NCBI GenBank assembly: GCA_001829315.1
Contig: MIAY01000029.1
Location: forward strand, 1-47,449
Source: Spirochaetes bacterium GWE1_32_154
GTDB lineage: Bacteria; Spirochaetota; GWE2-31-10
Direction of reading: 5' to 3'
Length of the DNA stretch: 47,449 bases
The notes under the pieces: generated by a model
Databases searched by the model: none
Told to the model about the DNA's origin: nothing
What the model saw: the letters and a program-made list of their open reading frames with translations, nothing else
Program-made: the position numbers and the translations under genes
Shown: piece by piece, positions 1 through 10,000 of the stretch
How the letters are laid out: each line of letters starts with the position of its first letter
Numbering within the stretch: the first letter of the stretch is position 1

Positions 1-170
1 ATTTACAATGATTTTAAAAACTGTAAATTGACCATCGGGTTTCTTTAAATCCTTGCATTTTGAACCACCGAGTCGAACCACCGGATTTTCTAAAAGTGCG
101 TAGAAACGGTGTCTCATATAGACTTTAAAGAGTATTACAGAGACTAAAAGTACATTATAGACAGGATAGA
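1..170 (+). repeat. Left copy of 170-bp direct repeat
   Basis: Positions 1-170 match 17959-18128 base for base except position 100 (G here, A at 18058). Similarity stops abruptly after 170. The copy may extend left of the window. It holds a small inverted repeat at its start (ATTTACA...TGTAAAT) and an internal direct repeat GAACCACCG. Together the copies bracket the PPTase-PKS-kinase block, so they could be island borders or two copies of a dispersed repeat. Confidence 0.9.
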
Positions 171-215
171 GTGAAAACCTTCGGGTAGCAATTTACACGA
201 AGGACAAAAAAACAT

Positions 216-245
216 TTGTTCTATGATGAATATTTATTGTATACT
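216..245 (+). promoter_or_regulatory. Candidate promoter for the PPTase gene
   Basis: TTGTTC (216-221) and TATACT (240-245) are 18 bp apart and lie about 50 bp before the PPTase start codon. A GAGGA ribosome-binding site follows close to the ATG. A short hairpin (CCTTCG/CGAAGG, 179-204) lies just upstream. Assigned by eye. Confidence 0.4.
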
Positions 246-294
246 CAATAACACAGCACTCCCCAATCGATAATCTTAAAATAAATGAGGAAAT

Positions 295-1029
295 ATGTCT
301 ATACATACATCACTACTTTCACTAAATACTAATAATAAATCAGATAATGCGTATTTTACTCTCATACAAAATCATATTTTTAACGACCTGTATTTAGAAA
401 AAGAAAAAATACTGCATCAATCAGAGTTATTGTTTTTAAACTCCTTAAAGTTTGAAAAAAGAAAAAAAACATTTTTACTAGGAAGGTTCGCAGCAAAACT
501 ATCATTATCAAATTTATTTCAGTCAAATGAATTAAAATCAATTAATATTATCTCAGGAATATTTGGAAACCCTGTAGCTCAAACGAATATTTCCAATTCT
601 GCAGACATAAGTATTAGTCATTGTAAAAACTTTACTGTAGCGGTAGCATTTCCTTCTTTTTATATTCTAGGAATAGATATTGAAGCAATAAAAAAAAATA
701 ATGTCATAAAAAAATATATTACTAATTTGGAATGGAAAAGTTTAACCTCTTTTTTTCATTCGTTAGAAGAAAAAACATTATTAACAATAATTTGGACTGC
801 AAAAGAATCTCTATCAAAGGCTTTAAAATGTGGGTTAAATATTTCTTTTAACTTACTCGAAATAAAAAATATTACTTTAATTTCTGAGAATCACTTTTCC
901 TGTGATTATGTAAATTTTCCTCAATATAAATGTGAATTTTTTGTAGCCTCAAATCATATAGTTTCAATTGTGTTACCAAACATAACATCTTTACAGTTTG
1001 ATAACACAACTTTTACTGAAAAACTATAG
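295..1029 (+). CDS. Sfp-type 4'-phosphopantetheinyl transferase
   Basis: This 244-residue protein should transfer phosphopantetheine from CoA to carrier-protein serines, turning apo- into holo-ACP in the cytoplasm. The superfamily signatures are visible: GIDIE (the GxDxE metal/CoA motif) near the middle and WTAKESLSKA (the WxxKExxxKA motif) about 40 residues later. The length fits the Sfp/EntD class rather than the roughly 120-residue AcpS class. The ATG follows a GAGGA site. It converges on the giant PKS gene, and the two TAG stops overlap inside the 6-bp palindrome CTATAG (1024-1029), leaving no room for a terminator. The PKS has three carrier domains to activate, so a dedicated role is the obvious inference. 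Like the PKS it is strikingly A/T rich. Confidence 0.9.
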   Translation: MSIHTSLLSLNTNNKSDNAYFTLIQNHIFNDLYLEKEKILHQSELLFLNSLKFEKRKKTFLLGRFAAKLSLSNLFQSNELKSINIISGIFGNPVAQTNISNSADISISHCKNFTVAVAFPSFYILGIDIEAIKKNNVIKKYITNLEWKSLTSFFHSLEEKTLLTIIWTAKESLSKALKCGLNISFNLLEIKNITLISENHFSCDYVNFPQYKCEFFVASNHIVSIVLPNITSLQFDNTTFTEKL

Positions 1030-4000
1030 CTTATTATTATTTTTCGAAATAAAGTTAAAAAATTTATCAGAGAAATGATCAAAATGAGTTATATATGGAA
1101 AATGCCCTGCTGCTTCAATTTCACAATAACTAAAATCTTTTATTCTTTTAGAAAAGCACTCATTATCTGACTCATCGATAATTACTTTTTTTAAAGAATC
1201 TTTTCCACCAGTTATAAAAAACACAGGTTTACTAATATCATGAAGTTTTTCCCGTGTAGAAAAAGTTTTCATATTATCGACATAACTAAATATTGACTTT
1301 GTTTTAATATTTTGGCTATTTTCTAAAATCATTTCTTCATCAACAAATAGTTGACTATTTTCAACATCTTCTCTAATTGAGTTCATTTCATTTTTTATTA
1401 AATCCTTGAAAAAATAAAATGCTTTATCTCTATCAAGCTTTATAAAATTATCACTTATCATACTAAAACTATTTGATAACGAAAGTGTTAAAAACTGATC
1501 TGGAAATTCTTGAATGAGGCTTTGAGCAACCATTCCTCCTAATGAGGCTCCAACTAAATGTGCTTTTGTTGTTCCAATAATTTTCTTTATAGCTTCATAA
1601 AAGTGCTCTGTTAAAATTTCCAATCTTAATTCTGAAATTATTTCACTATTACCATGGCCTGGTTTGTGAAAAAAGATCATCATATAATCTGAAAAAATTT
1701 TGCTTTCAATTATCTTACTCCAGACAGTCATCCCCATCCCAAAAGGAGGAATAAAAATTATTGGAACACCTTCACCAACAATTATAGCTTCCAATTCGGC
1801 ATTAAATGATGTTTTTATACTCATTTTCTTAATTTTCATAGTTTTACTTATATTTTTATTAATATAATCATCAATAAAAGATGTTTTTTCATATTTATCA
1901 ATATCAAGAAAAGTTTGTAATTTTGATCTATCTGCAAAAAGTGGAGCCACTATAGGTTCTCGATATTTCAAGGTATTATTTAACATATCCAGCCCTAGAC
2001 TTGTAGGCAAAGGCATCATCCCTAAAGTCTTACATAACACTTCTCTAGTGCTTTTATCAACAATCATCCCACCATCTTCCCATAAAGGCCAATTAATACT
2101 TAATGTAACGCCATGTCTTTTTTTGCTATCATGCATACTATTTCTAAATTGTGAGAAATTATTAAGAAATGAATTTGCAAATGCATAATCTGATTGACCG
2201 AAATTACCTAAAATTGATGAAAAAGATGAAAACAATATAAAGTAATCAACAGCATTATACCTTGTAAAATAATCAATATTTAAAATACCATTAATTTTTG
2301 GAGCACAAACCTCTAAAAAGTCTTTATACTCTTTTTCCCTAATTAAAGAATCTTTTATTATACCAGCAGCATGAATAATTACATTAATATTACCAAAACT
2401 TTTATTAATATTCTTGATTACAGCTTTTACTTTTGAGCCATCTTCAATATCTACCTGGAAATATTTAACTTTATTGCCATTTAACCTTAACTTTTTAAGT
2501 TTATCTTCTTTATCCTTTGTTAACATTGACTTCCCAACAAGAAGTAGAGTAATTCCAGGGATTTCTAACATATCTTTTGCAACTAAATAACCTAACCCAC
2601 CTAATCCTCCTGTAATAAGAATTACACTATTTTCTTTAATCACTGATAAGTCTTTTTCATTTTTTTGCTTTAGTTCTGTATAACATTTTATAAATCTTTC
2701 GTTATTTATATATTGGATCTCTGTTTCTTTTGGCAAAAAGTTACATGCTTCAAACTTTACTATAGATCTAACATCATTTTTCATCGACTTGTGAAAAAAG
2801 ATACTTTTATGATTAAATTGATTATGCTCATATCCAATAGATTTTAAGAAAGATGGAATACTAGATTCAATAATATTGCTATGGAGCATTTTTTTCTCAT
2901 CAAACATACTGATAAACATCAAAGAAATTTTTTTATCTGAATAAATATTTATCAAGGACTTTAAAAAATAAAATACAGGTTTAACTTTTCTCAAAAATAT
3001 ATTACTTGAAATATTTACTCCATTAAATAACTGTTTTACATCACTATTAATAATAATTAATATTTCATCTGTGGTACATTTTAATTGTTTTAACATTTTT
3101 TTATAGTTATCTTCTTTATAAATATTAAAACAATATTCATTATTTTTTCTTTTAAAACCAGTAAAAGAGTGTGAAATCATTATTTCATTAAAGTTACTAA
3201 TTTCTGCTAAGTTATTTTTTGATTTTTCTATGTTCAATATAATTGTATCCACATTTAAATCATCTTGGTTTAATTCATCTATTTTGTTACTTTTTTTCCA
3301 GAAAGGAGCTAAATACATTGACTCGGAAACATCTTTATTTTCTAATGTATTAGAAAGTTTCTGCTGATCTTTTGACTCTTGACTTAAGTATTTTGCAATT
3401 GAAGAAATTGTATTATATTGAAAAAATAAAGTTGGATAAATCTTAATATTTATTTTTCTCTCTAAAAGCTCTGCTAATTTCAGCAAAGATATAGAGTCTA
3501 ATCCCAAGTCAAAAAAAGTATCATCATTATTTATTTCATGTATAATATTTTCTTTATCTATAACAAGCGCCTTAATTTTTCTAATAAAAAATTCTTCTTT
3601 TGATTTGCTATCCAAATTATTAATTTCAGCTTCCCATGTATCTGACAAAATATTTTCATCACCTGCTTTAAAAGAGTTTCCATTATAAACTTTATCTTCA
3701 TTTGAAATTAAATTTGTAATCAATTCTTTTTCTCTAATTTGCTTCGCATTGAACCTTTCTAAAAAAGCAATTATATTTCCATCAGTGTCTAAAATTATTA
3801 TATCTGAAAAAATTAATGAATCAGTACTTATCCCATTGTTTTGCTTTTCAACATAGACATAACATCTTTTTTTACTATAAGAACTAATAGTTAAATTATC
3901 AATATAAATTGGAATATAAGGCTTTATGCTATTCTCTTTAGCATTATAAATCTGAAAAAGACAAGATATTATAGTTGAACTATCAAGAAAAACTGGATGA

Positions 4001-7000
4001 AAATAAAAATCATTTGTAAATTGGCCAGCAAGGTCTCCCAACTCTAATTCAGCCAAAAAGTAATTTTCATTCTGATATACCTTTCCACGAGGCTTCATAA
4101 AATTATAGTGAGAAATATTAGCTGAGTTAGTAATTTTATATACATCTTCTAAATCAAATTCTTTTCCTGCCCCATCTTTTAACTTTTGAATATCATATTT
4201 TTGTACTATCTTGTGCTGACGATTTTTTATATAACAATTAAAATTCTCATTCCATTCTTCTGAATCTGTTACTTTAGTTTTTCCTATTACACTCCAACCA
4301 AAATCTGCACGATTTAGAGTGATTCTTAATTCAATAGTATTATCATTTATTGATACAGGTTTTTTGAAAATAATATCAGATAATATAATATCATTTGTAT
4401 CATAGTTTATTAATTTTAACGATTGATAAATTAAATCAATGAAAGTAACTCCTGGCATAATTTTTATTCCATGAACTCTATGATCCCTTAATATAGGATT
4501 TTCTATATTTATTAGAGTTTTAAAAACATATTCATCATTTCGTGTGGATAAATCTTCTAATAGATCAATACTAAAAATTGCCTTTTTTGTTACTTCATGA
4601 ACAGGCCACCATCTTTTTCGATTAAATATTGGAAAATTAACTTTGTCTTTTTTATGATTTTGTTCATTTCCTTTAAACTCACTAATTATTATATGGGCAT
4701 TAGTTCCTCCAAATCCAAATGAGCTTATACCTGCTCTACGAATATCAGAGGAAACTGTCCAATCTTTTAATTTGTCTATTATATAAAAAGGAGAGTCTTC
4801 AAATTTAAATCTTGGATTTGGTGTTTCACAATTAAGAGTAGGAGGCAACTGTTTATTCTGAATTGAAAGAATAACTTTAATTACACCAGCAATTCCAGAT
4901 GCACTTAATAAATGACCTATATTAGTTTTTACACTTCCAATTCCACAAACTTGTTTAGCTCCCCCTGTATATTCATCAAACACCTTTCTTAAAGCATTTA
5001 ATTCAATAGGGTCTCCTATCATTGTTCCAGTTCCATGGGTTTCAATATAACTTATAGAAGCAGGATCTATTTTAGCTTTATGTATTGTATTATTTATTAC
5101 TTCATATTGAGCATCAATATTTGGAGTAGTTATACCCATTGTATTACCATCATTGTTAACACCTATAGAATCAATTACAGCATATATATAATCTCCATCT
5201 TTAACAGCATCTTCTAAACTTTTTAAAATTATTACGCCACTACCTTCGCCAGGAACAAAACCGTTAGCTTTTTTATCAAAAGTATGACATTTTCCATCAG
5301 GAGATAGTGCATGAGATTGACTTAAAATCAAGTAAGGTTTTTCATCAAGTAAAATTTCTACACCTCCAGCTATAGCTATCGATGATTCATTTGCTAAAAT
5401 ACTTTGACATGCAGAATTAATACTGACAATTGAAGAAGAACATGCAGTATCAATCACCATAGATGGTCCTTTCAAATTAAAAAAGTGAGAAACATGTGCT
5501 GCAATAAAATTTTGTCCAATACCTGTAATTGTATGTTTATTGGCATCACTAATATAATTGGAAAAATTTGATGAACGAGCACCAACAAATACACCAACAT
5601 TCGTATTCCAAATATTTTCTTTTGAGTAACCCGCATCATAAATTGCATTAGTTGTTGTTTCTAAAAATTGTCTAACAAGAGGATCAAGGTGAGGAGCAGA
5701 GTCCCTACTAATATTAAAATAGCTTTCATCAAAGTATTCTATTCCATCAATAAAGCCACCCCATTTACTTGTACTTTTTCCAATTGCTATAGTATCTGAA
5801 AAATAATCATTAATTTTCCATCTATCACCTGGAACTTCTTTAATATTTGAAAGACCATTCTTTAAATTTTCCCAAAAAATCTCTTTATTTTTAGCTCCCG
5901 GAAAATTACAGGCAACCCCTATTATGGCAACTTTTGAGCTATGCTTATCTTCAACAATTTTATTTTGAGACAAGCGATTTGTACTAAAAAAATCTTTTTC
6001 AACTTCATTTTTTTCATGCATCAAACCATTTATATATTCACCTAATTTTTTTATTGTTGGATATTTCCAAAATGAAGTTGGATCAAAATCAATCATTAAG
6101 TCTTTTTCAATCTTTTTAATTATATCAACTAAAATAATTGAATCTATACCAAATTCGTTAAAGTTTATTTCACTATCTAAATCAGATGTAGGAATATGCA
6201 ACTCTTGCGATAAAATCTTTTTTAAGAAGAATTCATAGTCAGATTCTGTTACTAAAGTAGTTTGTTTTTCTTTACTCTTATGCAAAGCAATTTTCTGATT
6301 ATTATGTATATTCTTTTTAACCCTAAGTAATGATTGAACTTTTGATTCATATTCTGATCTAATTTTTAATGGGACGATCTCATGTTCTGTAGAACCAGAA
6401 ATTATATTAAGCAAAACATTAAGACCTTCTTCAAAAGAAATAGCCTCTAATCCCATATCAAAATATTTTGTATTTATTTTCTTTCCCATTCCTAGATTAC
6501 TCCAGCTAGGCCAAATAACAGACTTAATTAAAGAAAAATTATCTTTTTTATTATTTGAAATTGAATAATAATTCATGAAATCATTAGCTAGAGCGTAATC
6601 ACTTACTCCAACTCCCAGAGAAGGAAATAAACTTGAAATAGATGAAAACAATACAAAAAAATCTAGCTTCTCTTTTTGCAAAACATCATTAAGAACTTCT
6701 AAGCCAGAAATTTTAGGCTCTAAGACATCACCAACCTCTTTTAATGTTTTACTAATAAAAGCTGGAGTATTTTCATTTACTCTTCCTGCACAATGTATCA
6801 CTCCATTTATCTGACCAACTTCTTGCTTAATATTAGAAAAAAACTCTTCAAGTAAATTACGATTGGTTAATTTTCCTATATATATATCAACACTAATACC
6901 ACTTTTCTCTAAATCAACAATTAATTTAATTTTCTCTTTTATTGAGTTATCAAGGTCTAAATCTCTCAAATTATCCTTCCAGTATTTTTTCTCTGGTAAT

Positions 7001-10000
7001 GGAGTTACACCTGTTAATACTAGTTTTTTAATACCTTTTGTAGATAAAAAGCGTGCTATTTCAGCTCCAATCCCACTTAAGCCACCAGTAATTACAATTG
7101 TAGAATTTTTCAAAAAGTCTTCAGCTTCATTATTTATATAAATTCTTTCTAACTCTGGTAAATATCTAATATCACTTTTATATATTACTTCAGGAAAGTA
7201 CCCATCGTAGATATTATCTAAACTGTTTTGATATTCTACAGAAAGTATTTCTAATATATTATTTTCTCCAGATACATCAATAGTTTGACTATACACATGG
7301 TTATATTCAGCACCTAAAACTTTTATTATTCCAGACATTTTTGTACCAGACATCAAAAAATTATCATTTCTTGATGAAAGATGAAAAATAGCTAATTTTA
7401 AAAAATTATAACCTTTAATTAACATCTGTAATAATGTTATTCTCTCTTCAAAAGAGTCATTATTTGAATCTTTATAATCAATTGTATCAAAATAAATTAT
7501 GTTTTTTACTTCAGAAAAATCCAAATCATTAAAATAGGTATTGTTATCAAAGTCTTTTAACAAACTTAAAAACTCTTCATTATCCGTTTTTAAATTAGAA
7601 AACAGCTGCTCTGGAATAAAATAAACTTTAGCAGAAATATTTTTGAAGATATTATGAAATAATTCTAATTTTTCTTTCTTGCATAAAATTAAAAACACAT
7701 CACTTTCTAAAAATACATTTTGTCCTGTTAGTTTTGCACTTTCTTTCCATTTCTTTTTATAAATTGTTATTTCTGAATTTTTTTCCTGAAAAATAGAACT
7801 AAAATCATATCTTCCTATTCTATTTCTTTCAAAGCAATAAAATGGTAAAGATATATTAGACTTTATACCTGTCTTATATATATTATTCCAATCTATTGTA
7901 ATTCCATTAACCCACATTTGTGCAATTTCATGTAACTTATTGTTTTTAAATAATTGCATAACAAAATAATGAGCATCTTCATTTTCAAAAATCTTATTGA
8001 TTGTATTTTTTTGGGTACTAACATCATTAAAATAATAATCATTACCTTCATCAACATCATTTAAGAAAGAATCAAGTGAATGAATTAGATCTTTTACATC
8101 TTTCACAACACATGCAAAACGCACATTCATAACATCTTTTCGTCTTTGTAAATCCGACGAAATATTTGAAATTAAAGATTTTAATTCTTCATTATTCTTT
8201 ATTGGACTAATAGTAGTTTTTACAATGTTTAACAATTCTGCAACATATATTTTTAATGACTTTAAACTTTTAGCAGAAAGAACAATTATATTGTCTGAGT
8301 TATAATTAAGTTTTGTATCAATACCTTTAAACTCTTTTTCTTCCTCTAAAATCACATGTGCATTTGTACCCCCAAAACCAAATGCACTAACTCCAGCCCT
8401 TCTAAGTTTATTACTTTCCCAATTAAGTGTTTCTTTTGGGAAAAATAAATTATTTTTAGATGAAATTAAATTATTCAACTGCTTAAAATTTAAATTAGGT
8501 GTAATCTTTTTATTATGTAACATTAGAGCTGTTTTAATTATACTGGCAATTCCTGCGGCAGACTCCAAATGACCAATTTTTGTTTTCAATGCACCAACAT
8601 ATAGTTTATTTGTCCTATTTGAAGAATTATATATTTTATTTATAGCATTTAATTCTATAGGATCCCCAAGCGATGTTCCTGTTCCATGTGATTCAATAAA
8701 ATCAATAGATTCTGAAGAAATTTTTGAATTAAGCAAAGCTTGTGTAATTACATTTTCTTGAGAAATTCCATTAGGGGCTGTTAATCCATTAGTTTTGCCA
8801 TCTTGATTTACAGCACTCCCTTTAATAACAGCAATTATATTATCATTATCACGAATTGCGTCAGATCTTCTTTTTATTATTATGATCCCAACACCTTCAC
8901 CACGAACATAACCATCAGCTAACGAATCAAAAGATTTACATTTTGCATCTTCTGATAACATTTGAGCTTTCGAGAAAGCCAATGATGTATCTGGAGAAAG
9001 TATCAAATTAACACCACCAACTACTGCCATTTCACACTCGTTAGACTTCAAACTTTGACATGCGTAGTGTAAAACAACTAATGAAGAAGAACATGCTGTA
9101 TCTAATGTTAATGAAGGACCGGTTGTATCAAAATAATATGATAATCTGTTAGAAATAATTGAAGAAGAATTTCCTGTTGTAAAGTACGGTGAAGTATTTT
9201 TTAAATTCTTATCAGTATTTAGTCTTGCATAGTCATTGCTACTTGCCCCAATAAAAAAACCCATATTAGATTTTGCCAAAGACGAAGGTTTTATGCCAGC
9301 ATCTTCAAATGCATGCCAGCATACTTCGAGCAAAATTCTTTGTTGAGGATCCATATATTCTGCTTCTACTGGTGAAATATTAAAAAATTTATTATCAAAA
9401 GAATCAAAATTATCAATAAAACCACCTTTAGAAATATAACTTAATTCTTTTGGAATTAAAGATGAATACATTTTCCATCTATCATTTCTTATATCTACAA
9501 TACCATCTTCATCTGAAAGTAAAAAATCCCAGAATTTATATATATTCTCTGATTTTCCAGGAAATCTCGCACCCATACCTATTATTGCAATATCAGTTTC
9601 TAGACTATCCTTATTAGAATCAGATGTATCTTCTATGACTTCTGATTCTTTTATATTTTCATTAAAATACTTTTTCAGATAATTAGATAAGTGATTTATT
9701 GATGGGTAATTATAAAAAACAGTTGAATCAAGGTTTATACTAAATTTTTCATTGATATTATCTATTATAGAAACAGCATTAATAGAATCAATACCAAATG
9801 AATTAAAATCTAAATTTTCATCTATTTTATCAAGAGGGTAATTACATATACTAGAAATACTTTTTTTTAAAAAATTATTTATATTAACTTCAACTAACTT
9901 ATCCTGATTATTTTTTAATATTCTATTCTGATTTTCTTTTAAATCATTTTTATGATTCTCAAAGTTTTGAATATTCCATTCAGAAATTACTTCTAACTCC

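Noticed and set aside
5035-7141. Plus-strand open frames of 60-92 codons inside the PKS
   Set aside because: They are antisense shadows of well-conserved KS and KR coding sequence.
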